A stretch of 42,646 bases of DNA from an uncultured Micromonospora sp. (GCA_937951935.1 CALGAM010000241.1:1-42646), one strand, 5' to 3'. Shown: positions 1 to 8,060, numbered from the stretch's first letter. Numbers and translations are program-made. The notes: generated by a model from the letters alone, not told the origin.

Positions 1-74
1 ACCAGGCTGGTCCGGTGTTGACGTTCAGTCCGGGGGCGTGGCGGGCCTTCGTGGCCCAGGTCAGGCGCGGCTGA
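1..74 (+). CDS. DUF397 domain protein, C-terminal end only (partial)
   Basis: The frame beginning at base 3 is open from the window edge to a TGA at 72-74. It encodes a 23-residue tail with the pattern GPVLTFSPGAWRAFVAQVRRG minus its last residue or two. This matches the usual end of DUF397 proteins, in which GPVLxFxPxxW is followed by an amphipathic helix. DUF397 proteins are small actinobacterial proteins often paired with helix-turn-helix regulators in development or antibiotic control. The gene starts outside the window, so length and partner cannot be judged. The motif match is by eye. Confidence 0.6.
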   Translation, partial: QAGPVLTFSPGAWRAFVAQVRRG

Positions 75-208
75 CCGCCGGCTCCGTGCCCCGGTGACCC
101 GGCCCGGCAGGGCCGCCTCCCGTGGCCCGGAGTGCGCCCGTGACCACCGGTCCGTCCGGCATCCGGCCGCTGAACAGGGCGTCCGGGTGGGCGGTCGGCA
201 CCGACCCG

Positions 209-214
209 TACCAT
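209..214 (+). promoter_or_regulatory. Candidate -10 box of the Hsp70-propeller gene
   Basis: TACCAT fits the actinobacterial TAnnnT -10 pattern and lies 42 bases before the ATG at 257, leaving room for a short leader carrying the ribosome site GGAGGAG (243-249). No convincing -35 box is visible. Confidence 0.35.
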
Positions 215-256
215 GCAGGGCCGGGCAACATCCGTGCCCGGTGGAGGAGTCGCTGC

Positions 257-3175
257 ATGGTTGGCGTGGACGGCGGAGGCTACGGGCTCGGCGTCGACCT
301 CGGGACCTCACACACCGTGGCGGTGCTGCGCTGGCCCGACGGCCGGACCCGGCCACTGCTCTTCGACGGGCAGCCGATCCTGCCCTCCGGGGTCTTCCTC
401 GACGCGAACGGGCGGACGTACGTCGGCCGGGACGCGCAACGGCTGGCCCAGGCCGACCCCGCCCGGTACGAGCCGAACCCGAAACGGCGCGTCGACGAAC
501 CGGCGGTGCTGCTCGGCGACCAGGAGGTCCCCACACCCGAACTGCTCGCCGCCGTGCTGCGCGCGGTGGCGGCCGCCGCCGTCGAGGCGGCCGGCTTCCT
601 GCCCCCGGCGGTGGTGACGTACCCGGCGACCTGGGGTGCCCGGCGGCGTGACGTGCTGGCCGCCGCGGTCGCCCGCGCCGGCTGGCCACCGGTCACCGCG
701 ACCACCGCCGGCGCCGACTCCGACGAGGCCACCGCGACGGTTCCGCTCCACCCGACCTCGGGCGCTCCCACCGGCCCGGTGGTGACCGCCCACCCGGCGA
801 CCGTCCCGCTCGTGCCGGCGCCCCGGACCGCACCCGGCGGCACGTTGCTGGTGCCCGAGCCGGTCGCGGCGGCACGCTACTTCACCGACGTCCTGCGCCG
901 GCCGGTGCCGGTGGGCGCGTCCCTCGTGGTCTTCGACTTCGGCGGCGGCACCCTGGACATCGCGGTGGTCCGCAACGAGGGGGTCGACGGGACCGGTCGG
1001 CCCCGGTTCGCGGTGGTCGGGTCGGGTGGCATCCCCGACCTCGGCGGGCTCGACCTCGACGCGGCGCTCGTGCAGTACCTCGGCACGGTCGTCAGCGCCA
1101 CCGACGGTCCGGCCTGGCAGCAGCTCGACCAGCCGACCACCGCCGCACAGTGGCGCAACCGCCGGCGCTTCTGGGACGACGTACGCGGGGCCAAGGAGAT
1201 GCTCTCCCGGGCCGCGACCGCCCCGGTGCCGGTGCCCGGGATCGAGCGGGCGCTGCACCTGACCCGCGACGAGTTGGAGCGGGTCGTCACCCCGCTGGTG
1301 CGCCGTGGCGTCGTCGAGACCGCGACGGTGATCGCCGACTGCGGGCTCGCCGTCGACCAGCTCGCCGGGCTGTTCCTGGTCGGGGGCTCCTCCCGCGTGC
1401 CGCTGGTGGCCCGGCTGCTGCACGCCGAACTCGGCATCGCCCCGACCGTGCTCGAACAGCCGGAGCTGCCGGTCGCCGAGGGCGCGCTCGCCGAGCTGCC
1501 CGCCCCGACGGCACCGGCGGTCGCGGCGCAGACGGCGGTGCTGCCCAACGCCGCCGGGACGCGGACGGCCGTGCTGCCCGGCACGGCCGGACCCCAGACG
1601 GCGGTGCTGCCCGGCGCGGCCGGGGCACCCGGACCACAGTGGACGCCGCCGGTCCCCACGTCGCCACCCGCGCCGCCGGGGTATCCCGGGCATCCGGGCG
1701 GTCCGCCGCCGTACGGGCCGCCACCCGGGCCGGCCGGGATGCCGGCGTACCCGACCCCGGTCGGAGCCGGTGCCGGCCTGCCGCCGGCGGGCGTGACGCG
1801 GCCGACGGGGTGGCGACGGCTGCTGCGCAGCCGGGTGGCCTGGCTGGGTGCGGGCGCGGTGGCCGCGCTGGTGGCCGTGGTCGCCTCGGCGGTGCTGTAC
1901 CTGACCCGCGACCCCTACCCCGCGCTCGACTTCGCCTCCTTCGTCGAGATAGACCGGATCGCCATCCGGGAATCCGAGACGACGAACATGCTCACCACCA
2001 CCGGCGGCGACCGGGCCTACGTCGGCTACGCGCGCTCCGACGGCCGGCTGGACGTCGCCGTGGTCGACGCGGCGACGGCGAGGGTCGCCCGGTGGATCAC
2101 CACCGACGAGACCGCGGAACGGTGGTACTGGTTGCAGGCCCTGCCGCGGGTGCTGGTCGTCCGGGGCGGTGGCCTCACCGTCAGCAACCCCGGTCTGCTC
2201 ATCGGATTCGATCCGAAGACCGGGGCGAAGCGGTGGAGCCGGGACCTCAACAGCGACACCGACGTCCACAGCTACGACGAGTACGTCGTCCTGGTGGACC
2301 GGTCCGCCGACACGGTCGTCGGGATCAACGCCTGGACCGGCCAGGAGTGGAGCCTGCCGAGCCCGAGGGGCGAGTACGGCGGCGACTCCCGGGTGACGCC
2401 GGTGCACACCGCCGGGGAGTACGCCGGGCCGTCCAACGCGTACGGCAACCACATGCTGCCGCGCCGGGGCGAGGAACCCCGCCTGGTCGAGATCGGCGCC
2501 GACGACTCGGTGCGGGTCGTCGACGTGGCGACCGGCAGGGTCCTCCGGCAGCGGGCGAACGCCGCCGACACCGACGACCTGGTGCTGGCCTACGAGGGCG
2601 AGCTGTTCGTCGCCCCGACGGACGGCGGCTACGTGCTGGCGCGGTTCGACCTGGCGACGCTCGGCACGCCGACCACCGTCTACACCGCCCCGGACAAGAG
2701 CCGCCGCCTCGTCGGCCTGCTGCCCTGCGGTGAGCACCAGGTCTGCCTGCTGGAGACCGCCGGCACGGACCGGGCGACCGCCCAGCTCGTGGCGGTCCGC
2801 ACCGACACGTCGACGGTGGCCTGGCGCCGGGACGTGCCGGGCGCCGAACTGCTCCGCCCGGTCGGCGAGAACGTCGTCGTCCAGACGACCACGTCGCCGG
2901 CGATGGTCCGGGTGTTCACCCCGGACGGCCGCAGGACGCTGGAGCGTGAGGGCGTGGCGTTCCGCGTCGACGGCGGCAACCTGCTGCTGTTCAACGAGGA
3001 GCCGTCGTCGTACCCCCACGACGCCACCTTCGCGGGCGTGGTGGCCGCGACCGGCGAGCTGACCCAGCTCGGCCCGCTCCGGAACATCGTCGGGGTCCGC
3101 TGCTCCTGGACCACGTCGGTGCTGGTCTGCCCCAACCGGTCGGAGTTCGTCCTCACCCGGTTCGTCGCCGGGTGA
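257..3175 (+). CDS. Hsp70-like ATPase fused to a membrane helix and a PQQ-like beta-propeller
   Basis: This is a 972-residue protein. The ATG at 257 was chosen because GGAGGAG (243-249) precedes it and the Hsp70 fold begins at once. Residues 1 to about 420 form the actin-like ATPase: GVDLGTSHT (near 12-20) is phosphate loop 1, VVFDFGGGTLD (about 223-233) is phosphate loop 2, and FLVGGSSRVPLV is the adenosine motif. A low-complexity insertion rich in TVPL lies near 150-190. No substrate-binding domain follows. Instead there are three 11-residue TAVLP repeats, a Pro/Gly-rich linker, one membrane helix (about 526-548), and some 420 residues with propeller-like repeats such as GFDPKTGAKRW and INAWTGQEW. 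The predicted arrangement is ATPase in the cytoplasm and propeller outside. The client or signal is unknown. It appears monocistronic and ends at a shared terminator. Confidence 0.85.
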   Translation: MVGVDGGGYGLGVDLGTSHTVAVLRWPDGRTRPLLFDGQPILPSGVFLDANGRTYVGRDAQRLAQADPARYEPNPKRRVDEPAVLLGDQEVPTPELLAAVLRAVAAAAVEAAGFLPPAVVTYPATWGARRRDVLAAAVARAGWPPVTATTAGADSDEATATVPLHPTSGAPTGPVVTAHPATVPLVPAPRTAPGGTLLVPEPVAAARYFTDVLRRPVPVGASLVVFDFGGGTLDIAVVRNEGVDGTGRPRFAVVGSGGIPDLGGLDLDAALVQYLGTVVSATDGPAWQQLDQPTTAAQWRNRRRFWDDVRGAKEMLSRAATAPVPVPGIERALHLTRDELERVVTPLVRRGVVETATVIADCGLAVDQLAGLFLVGGSSRVPLVARLLHAELGIAPTVLEQPELPVAEGALAELPAPTAPAVAAQTAVLPNAAGTRTAVLPGTAGPQTAVLPGAAGAPGPQWTPPVPTSPPAPPGYPGHPGGPPPYGPPPGPAGMPAYPTPVGAGAGLPPAGVTRPTGWRRLLRSRVAWLGAGAVAALVAVVASAVLYLTRDPYPALDFASFVEIDRIAIRESETTNMLTTTGGDRAYVGYARSDGRLDVAVVDAATARVARWITTDETAERWYWLQALPRVLVVRGGGLTVSNPGLLIGFDPKTGAKRWSRDLNSDTDVHSYDEYVVLVDRSADTVVGINAWTGQEWSLPSPRGEYGGDSRVTPVHTAGEYAGPSNAYGNHMLPRRGEEPRLVEIGADDSVRVVDVATGRVLRQRANAADTDDLVLAYEGELFVAPTDGGYVLARFDLATLGTPTTVYTAPDKSRRLVGLLPCGEHQVCLLETAGTDRATAQLVAVRTDTSTVAWRRDVPGAELLRPVGENVVVQTTTSPAMVRVFTPDGRRTLEREGVAFRVDGGNLLLFNEEPSSYPHDATFAGVVAATGELTQLGPLRNIVGVRCSWTTSVLVCPNRSEFVLTRFVAG

Positions 3176-3185
3176 CACCCCCCGT

Positions 3186-3224
3186 CCCGGCCCGCCTCCT
3201 CGGCCCGGCGTCGGGCGGGCCGGG
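3186..3224. terminator. Bidirectional hairpin between convergent genes
   Basis: A perfect 11-bp stem pairs 3186-3196 with 3214-3224 across a 17-base loop. It lies between the stop codons of the Hsp70-like gene (+) and the LacI gene (-), so it could end both transcripts. There is no U-tract, as is common in high-G+C actinobacteria. Confidence 0.55.
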
Positions 3225-3226
3225 GC

Positions 3227-4279
3227 TCACCGGGCGAGCCGTCGGCGGGCGGGTGCCGCCGGGGCCACGCCGGTCGAGTCGCGGACGACCAACTCGGTCC
3301 GGAGCGTCACCTGTGCGGTGGCGCGCCGGTCGTCGCCCGTGTCGCTCCGGCCGCGTCCGGTCCGGGTGGCCGCGAGCCCGCCGTGTTGGAGCAGCATGTC
3401 GACGGCCGCCCGGCCGGCGGCCGCGGTCGGCGTGGCCACCGTCGTCAGCCTGGGGCGGGTGAACCGGCTCAGCGCGATGTCGTCGATGCCGACCACGCTG
3501 ATGTCCTCGGGCACCCGCAGCCCGAGTGCGTCGAGCCCTTCGAGCAGCCCGACCGCCATCAGGTCGTTGAAGGCGAGCACGGCGGTGACGCCGGTGCGGC
3601 GCACCCGCTCCGCCGCGGCGCGCCCGCCCTCCTCGGTCGGCGGGTTGGGGCCGAGGACGGTCAGCCGGGCCTCGGCGGCCCGGGCCGCCGCCGTCGCCGA
3701 GCGCCGGATCTCCCGGCTGGTCCACGAGCCGCGCGGCCCGGCCAGCAGGACGAGGTCACGGTGGCCCAGCCCGGTCAGGTGCTCGACGGCGAGCCGGGCG
3801 CCCCGGCCGACGTCCATCACCACCGCGGGCAGCCCGGCGACCCGGCGGTTGATCACGACCAGCGGCACCTCGCGGCCGAGCTGCTCGATCAGGCCGTTGC
3901 TCATCCGTGGGCTGCACAGCAGCACGCCGTCGACCTGCTTGGCCAGGGCGTGCACCAGCTCCTCCTCGACGGCCGGGTCCTCGTTGGTGTCGGCGACGAA
4001 GACGTGGTAGTCGCGCTGCCGGGCCTGGCTCTCCGCCGCCTTGATCAGGGGCGGGAAGAAGGGGTTGGCGATGTCGGCGACGATGAGCCCGATGTTGTGC
4101 GTGCGACCGGTGATCAGGGCCCGGGCCGCCCGGTTGGGCCGGTAGCCGAGGCGTTCCGCGCAGGCCAGCACCCGGTTGCGGGTCTCCGGGTTGACCAGGT
4201 GCGGGGCCGAGAACGTCCGCGACACCGTGGAGATGTGGACGCCACAGGCGCGCGCGACGTCTCGGATGGTGGCTGGCAC
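3227..4279 (-). CDS. LacI-family transcriptional regulator, probable hexuronate repressor
   Basis: The protein has 350 residues, the normal length for the family. Residues 4-24 (TIRDVARACGVHISTVSRTFS) are the helix-turn-helix, followed by LGYRPNRAARAL, the hinge helix that inserts into the minor groove. The rest is a periplasmic-binding-protein-like sensor domain, with IGLIVADIANPFF at its start and VPEDISVVGIDDIALSRFTRP near its end. The gene is divergent from uxaC, and the shared 338-bp region holds two operator-like palindromes centred on TGCAAA. The context suggests a repressor of uxaC/uxuB that also controls itself, with a hexuronate or related metabolite as inducer. The ligand is inferred from neighbours only. 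Confidence 0.85.
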   Translation of the reverse strand: MPATIRDVARACGVHISTVSRTFSAPHLVNPETRNRVLACAERLGYRPNRAARALITGRTHNIGLIVADIANPFFPPLIKAAESQARQRDYHVFVADTNEDPAVEEELVHALAKQVDGVLLCSPRMSNGLIEQLGREVPLVVINRRVAGLPAVVMDVGRGARLAVEHLTGLGHRDLVLLAGPRGSWTSREIRRSATAAARAAEARLTVLGPNPPTEEGGRAAAERVRRTGVTAVLAFNDLMAVGLLEGLDALGLRVPEDISVVGIDDIALSRFTRPRLTTVATPTAAAGRAAVDMLLQHGGLAATRTGRGRSDTGDDRRATAQVTLRTELVVRDSTGVAPAAPARRRLAR

Positions 4280-4394
4280 GCGATTCCCCTCCGTGCGGCC
4301 GGCGCGGTGTCCGGTGTGGTGTTGCTGGCCCGGTGGCGGTGGCCGGTCCGACCACGCGGCGCTGTGCCCGGCGTCACCGTGGACGGCCCATTAA

Positions 4395-4408
4395 TGCAAA
4401 CGGTTGCC
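4395..4408. promoter_or_regulatory. LacI-family operator, proximal to the regulator
   Basis: TGCAAACGGTTGCC is a near-palindrome around a central CG, the classic LacI/GalR operator geometry. It lies about 115 bp upstream of the regulator start, on the regulator's side of the divergent region, which suits autoregulation. Confidence 0.55.
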
Positions 4409-4546
4409 GTGGTGTCAACGGTCCGGGTCACGGACGTGCGGCGAGAGCCGCACACCGCCGCGCCCTCACCCCCGCAAAACCGGACGTTCCGCCTCAGTCT
4501 TGCGCTGGCTCGTTGACGGGGCCCGGGGGAGCGTGGTTACTTCTGC

Positions 4547-4560
4547 TGCAAACCTTTGCA
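4547..4560. promoter_or_regulatory. LacI-family operator in front of uxaC
   Basis: TGCAAACCTTTGCA has perfect 6-base arms (TGCAAA/TTTGCA) around CC. It sits just after the presumed -10 region and 58 bases before the GTG of uxaC, where a bound repressor would block initiation. It shares TGCAAA with the site at 4395-4408, so both are probably read by the same regulator. Confidence 0.6.
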
Positions 4561-4617
4561 GTCACACCCACCACACGGCACCTCCCCACCGCTCTCGACC
4601 AGCAAAGGAGTCTGCGG

Positions 4618-6054
4618 GTGTCTGCCCAGCCCGACCGGTCCGACCTGCTCTTCCCGTCCGACCCCAGCCAGCGGGCGATCGCCCGCGAGCTGTACGCGCT
4701 GGTCCGCGACCGGCCCCTGATCTCACCGCACGGGCACGTGGACCCGGGCATCCTCGCCGAGGACCGCGCCTTCCCCGACCCGGCGCGGCTGATCATCGTG
4801 CCCGACCACTACCTCACCCGGTTGCTGCTCAGCCAGGGCGTACCCCCGGCCGACCTCGGGGTGCCGACCGTGGACGGCGGCCCGGTGGAGACCGACGGGC
4901 GGACCATCTGGCGGCGCTTCGCCGCGCACTGGTACCTGTTCCGGGGCACCCCGTCCCGGCTCTGGCTGGAGGAGACGTTCCGCACCGTCTTCGGGATCAC
5001 CACGCCGCTGTCGCCGGCCACCGCCGACGAGATCTACGACGCGATCGCCGACCAGCTCGCCCGGCCGGAGTTCCGGCCCCGGGCGCTGTTCGAGCGGTTC
5101 AACATCGAGGTGCTGGCGACCACGGAGTCGCCGCTGGACGACCTGTCCCGGCACGCCAAGCTCGCCGCGGACGGGTGGGGCGGACCGGGCGGCCGGGTCA
5201 TCACGACGTTCCGCCCGGACAACGTCGTCGACATGGAGTTCGACGGCTGGGCCGACAACGTGGCCCGACTCGGGGAGATCACCGGCGAGGACACCGGCCG
5301 GTACGCCGGCTACCTCGCCGCCCTGCGCCGGCGCCGGGAGGCGTTCGTCGCCGCCGGCGCGACCTCCACCGACCACGGCCACCCGACCGCGTCGACGCTG
5401 CTGCTGAGCGAGGCCGAGGCGGCGGCGCTCTACGAGCGCGGCCTGCGCGGCGAGGCGACCCCGGCCGACGCCGAGGCGTTCCGGGCACACATGCTGGTCG
5501 AGTTCGCCCGGATGTCCATCGAGGACGGGCTGGTGATGCAACTGCACCCCGGCTCGGTCCGCAACCACAACCGGTGGCTGTACGCCCGGCACGGCCGCGA
5601 CGTCGGCGGGGACATCCCGCAGGCGACCGAGTACGTGCGCGCGCTCGCCCCGCTGCTCGACGCCCACGGCAACGACCCCCGGCTGCGGCTGGTCGTCTAC
5701 ACCCTCGACGAGTACACCTACACCCGGGAGCTGGCACCGCTGGCCGGCGGCTACGCCGCGCTCTACCTCGGCGCGCCCTGGTGGTTCCTGGACTCCCCGG
5801 AAGGGCTGCGCCGCTTCCGGGAGGCGGTCACCGAGACCGCGGGCTTCTACAACACCGCCGGCTTCGTCGACGACACCCGGGCCTTCTGCTCCATCCCGGT
5901 ACGCCACGACGCGGCCCGGCGGATCGACGCCGGCTTCCTGGCCCGGCTGGTCGCCGAACACCGGCTGTCCGCCGACGAGGCGGCCGAGACGATCGTCGAC
6001 CTCGCGTACCACCTGCCGAAGAAGGTCTTCAGGCTCGGAGGTGCCACCCGGTGA
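4618..6054 (+). CDS. uxaC: Glucuronate (uronate) isomerase
   Basis: This 478-residue protein matches the usual UxaC length of about 470. The GTG at 4618 was chosen because AAAGGAG (4604-4610) stands 7 bases before it; the frame is open further upstream but runs through the operators. The enzyme converts D-glucuronate to D-fructuronate (or galacturonate to tagaturonate) in the cytosol. HGHVD at residues 38-42 is the N-terminal metal-binding HxH of this amidohydrolase-superfamily enzyme. Other family features are the FxxFNIEVLATTESPLDDL stretch, MQLHPGS, and VYTLDEYTYTRELAPLAGGY. It is the first gene of an operon: its TGA overlaps the GTG of the next frame by the four bases GTGA. Confidence 0.92.
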   Translation: MSAQPDRSDLLFPSDPSQRAIARELYALVRDRPLISPHGHVDPGILAEDRAFPDPARLIIVPDHYLTRLLLSQGVPPADLGVPTVDGGPVETDGRTIWRRFAAHWYLFRGTPSRLWLEETFRTVFGITTPLSPATADEIYDAIADQLARPEFRPRALFERFNIEVLATTESPLDDLSRHAKLAADGWGGPGGRVITTFRPDNVVDMEFDGWADNVARLGEITGEDTGRYAGYLAALRRRREAFVAAGATSTDHGHPTASTLLLSEAEAAALYERGLRGEATPADAEAFRAHMLVEFARMSIEDGLVMQLHPGSVRNHNRWLYARHGRDVGGDIPQATEYVRALAPLLDAHGNDPRLRLVVYTLDEYTYTRELAPLAGGYAALYLGAPWWFLDSPEGLRRFREAVTETAGFYNTAGFVDDTRAFCSIPVRHDAARRIDAGFLARLVAEHRLSADEAAETIVDLAYHLPKKVFRLGGATR

Positions 6055-6368
6055 CCGTCACCACCACCGGTCCGGACGTCCACGACGTGCGGTTGGCCAC
6101 CGCGGCGGCCGGGGACGGCCCGGACGCGACCGGCCGCGGCCACGACTCCGCCAGCCACGTCGAGCCGCGCGCCGACGCCCCGGACCGGGCCGTCGGCGCC
6201 GGCCCCGCCCCCACCGACGGCCGGGGCGACGAGCGGACCCGCGCCGCCGTACGGGCCCCGGCCCACCACGTGGTCGGCAGGCCGCCCGGGCGGCCCGGCC
6301 ACAGCGCGACCATGCGCCCGGCGTCGGTCGCCGGGTACTCCCTCCCGGACGGCCCGACATGGCGGTGA
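6051..6368 (+). pseudogene. Collapsed L-fuconate dehydratase remnant, N- and C-termini joined
   Basis: An intact 105-residue frame starts at GTG 6051 behind a strong site, GGAGGTG (6037-6043), and its TGA overlaps the start of the next gene. Its first 75 or so residues resemble the start of L-fuconate dehydratases (enolase superfamily): VHDVR, DGPDAT, ADAPD, DGRGDE and AAVRAPAHHVVGR line up in order with VxDVRFPTS, DGSDAM, TDAxDG, TIGRGN and the conserved ALxxHVVG. The last 24 residues, PGHSATMRPASVAGYSLPDGPTW minus the ends, match the family's C-terminus (PGxSxxMxxxSxxxYxxPDGPxW). About 330 residues, including the whole catalytic barrel, are missing, so it cannot be an active enzyme. The alignment is from memory of the family. 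It may still be translated and couple uxaC to uxuB. Confidence 0.6.
6280..6295. repeat. 16-bp perfect palindrome at the presumed deletion junction
   Basis: GGCCGCCCGGGCGGCC is self-complementary. It falls where the N-terminal part of the dehydratase remnant (ending HHVVGR) meets the C-terminal part (beginning PGHSATM). Such a palindrome may be a product or a cause of the internal deletion. Confidence 0.5.
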
Positions 6369-7894
6369 CGGCGACGGGCGCCGGTGCCGCCCCGGACCGA
6401 TCCGGGACGGCCGGCGGGGCACGGCTGGGCCTGGGCACACTGAACCGGCTGCCGGAGGCGAGCCGGCCGCTGCTGCGCCCCGGGGAGGTGCCGGCCGGGA
6501 TCGTGCACCTCGGGCTGGGCGCGTTCCACCGTGCCCACCAGGCGGTCTACACCGAGGAGGCGGTCGCCCGGGCCGGCGGCGACTGGGGCGTCGTCGCGGT
6601 GGCGCCGCGCAGCGCCGACACCGCCCGGGTCCTCGCCGAGCAGGACGGCCTGTTCAGCGTCACCAGCAGCTCGGGCGAGGGAAACCAGACCCGGGTGGTC
6701 GGCGCCCTGGCCGGGGTCCGGCACGCCGCCGGCGACCCGGACGCGGTCGTGGCGCTGCTGGCGGACCCGGCGATCCGGGTGGTGACCCTCACCGTGACCG
6801 AGAAGGCGTACCAGCTCGACCCGGCGACCGGCCTGCTGCGGCCGGACGCGGAGCTGGTCGCCGACCTGACCACCGACCGGCCGCCCCGGACCGTGCCCGG
6901 CCTGCTGGTGCGGGGCCTGCTCGCCCGCGCCGCCGCCGACGCCGGCCCGATCGCCCTGGTGAGCTGCGACAACCTGCCGTCGAACGGGCGGCTGCTGCGG
7001 GGTGTGGTGACCCGCGCGCTGGAGTACGCCGACCGCAACCTGCCGGCCGGCGCCGCCGACTGGGTACGCGACCACGTCCGCTTCCCCGGCACCATGGTGG
7101 ACCGCATCGTGCCGGCGAGCACCCCGCAGACCCTGGCCGACGCGCGGCGGGCGCTCGGCGTCGTCGACCTGGCCGCGGTGGCCGCCGAGCCGTACCGGCA
7201 GTGGGTGATCGAGGACGACTTCCCCGGCGGCCGTCCCGCCTGGGAGCGGGCGGGGGCGGTGCTGACCCGCGACGCCGGCCCCTGGGAGCGGCTGAAGCTG
7301 CGGACGTTGAACGGGCTGCACTCGGCGGCGGCCTACCTCGGCGCGCTCGCCGGCCGCCAGACCATCGCCGAGGCGGTCCGGATCCCGCACCTGACCACGG
7401 TGCTGCGCCGGCTGGTCGCCGAGGAGGTGGCGGTCAGCTTCACGCCGCCGGAGGGGGTCTCGGTCGTCGACTACGGGGAGGAGGTGCTGGCCCGGTTCGC
7501 CAACCCCGTGATCCGGCACCGCACCACCCAGATCGCCATGGACGGTTCGCAGAAGCTGCCGCAGCGGGTGTTGCACACCATCGCCGACCTGCGCGTCGCC
7601 GGGCTCCGCCCGCGCTGGACGGCCCTCGTGGTCGCGGCGTGGATGCGCTTCACCCAGGGGCGGACCGACGACGGTACGGCGCTGCCGCTGGACGACCCGC
7701 TCGCCGAGCGGATCCGGACGGCGCTGGCGGGGGCGCGGAGCTCACCGGAGGGGGTGGCGGAGGCGTTGTTCGGGCTGACCGAGATCTTCCCGGCGGAGCT
7801 GGCCGCCGACGACGAGGTCCGGGAGCCGGTGGTCGAGTGGCTGCGCGCCCTGCACCGGCACGGCGTGGAGCAGACCCTGGCGGGCGCGGGGTGA
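6359..7894 (+). CDS. uxuB: Fructuronate reductase / mannitol dehydrogenase family
   Basis: The product has 511 residues. The ATG at 6359 overlaps the stop of the preceding remnant by 10 bases and has no clear ribosome site of its own, so initiation probably depends on coupling. The protein belongs to the polyol-specific long-chain dehydrogenases. IVHLGLGAFHRAHQAVY (about 42-58) opens the Rossmann domain. Next come TVTEKAYQ, SCDNLPSNG and FPGTMVDRIVPA, and then KLRTLNGLHSAAAYLG with the catalytic Lys region. Placed after uxaC, it most likely reduces D-fructuronate to D-mannonate with NADH. Tagaturonate or mannitol as substrate cannot be excluded. No mannonate dehydratase follows, so the pathway must continue elsewhere in the genome. 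Confidence 0.85.
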   Translation: MAVTATGAGAAPDRSGTAGGARLGLGTLNRLPEASRPLLRPGEVPAGIVHLGLGAFHRAHQAVYTEEAVARAGGDWGVVAVAPRSADTARVLAEQDGLFSVTSSSGEGNQTRVVGALAGVRHAAGDPDAVVALLADPAIRVVTLTVTEKAYQLDPATGLLRPDAELVADLTTDRPPRTVPGLLVRGLLARAAADAGPIALVSCDNLPSNGRLLRGVVTRALEYADRNLPAGAADWVRDHVRFPGTMVDRIVPASTPQTLADARRALGVVDLAAVAAEPYRQWVIEDDFPGGRPAWERAGAVLTRDAGPWERLKLRTLNGLHSAAAYLGALAGRQTIAEAVRIPHLTTVLRRLVAEEVAVSFTPPEGVSVVDYGEEVLARFANPVIRHRTTQIAMDGSQKLPQRVLHTIADLRVAGLRPRWTALVVAAWMRFTQGRTDDGTALPLDDPLAERIRTALAGARSSPEGVAEALFGLTEIFPAELAADDEVREPVVEWLRALHRHGVEQTLAGAG

Positions 7895-7925
7895 CCCCCG
7901 GTCGGGGCGCCACCCGGCGTGGTCT

Positions 7926-7948
7926 CACCCGGGGCGCCGCCCCGGGTG
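7926..7948 (+). terminator. Hairpin after uxuB
   Basis: CACCCGGGGC (7926-7935) pairs perfectly with GCCCCGGGTG (7939-7948) around a GCC loop, 32 bases after the uxuB stop. It is a strong 10-bp stem without a U-tract. Confidence 0.6.
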
Positions 7949-8028
7949 GCGCTGGTCGGGCGAACGGCCACGGTCTCCGGCACCGCCGGAGCAGCGCGCC
8001 GGTGCCCGGCCGGCGGCGCAGACGTGGC

Positions 8029-8060
8029 GGGGGCGGCCGCTCGGTGGAGCAACCGCCCCC
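8029..8060 (-). terminator. Hairpin after msiK-type gene
   Basis: GGGGGCGG (8029-8036) pairs with CCGCCCCC (8053-8060). A smaller GCTC/GAGC stem sits inside the 16-base loop. It lies 24 bases beyond the stop codon of the ABC ATPase gene on the minus strand. Confidence 0.5.

Larger units (their letters stand above)
4280..4617. promoter_or_regulatory. Divergent control region of lacI-type regulator and uxaC
   Basis: This 338-bp gap holds no gene. It carries two LacI-type palindromes (4395-4408 and 4547-4560) and a possible uxaC promoter. TTGACG at 4513-4518 is a good -35. The -10 would fall at about 4537-4542 (TTACTT), a weak match directly upstream of the second palindrome. The uxaC ribosome site AAAGGAG is at 4604-4610. 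Confidence 0.5.

Noticed and set aside
308..3178. Very long open frame on the minus strand opposite the Hsp70-like gene
   Set aside because: It is a by-product of high G+C at third positions; the translation is Arg/Gly/Pro-rich with no fold, while the plus-strand frame has clear Hsp70 motifs.
4280..4617. Upstream extension of uxaC to ATG 4333
   Set aside because: It would translate both LacI operators and the promoter region; GTG 4618 has a textbook ribosome site.
4404..6368. 654-residue plus-strand frame over uxaC
   Set aside because: Only its last 105 codons (6051-6368) resemble a known protein; the rest is an out-of-frame shadow of uxaC.
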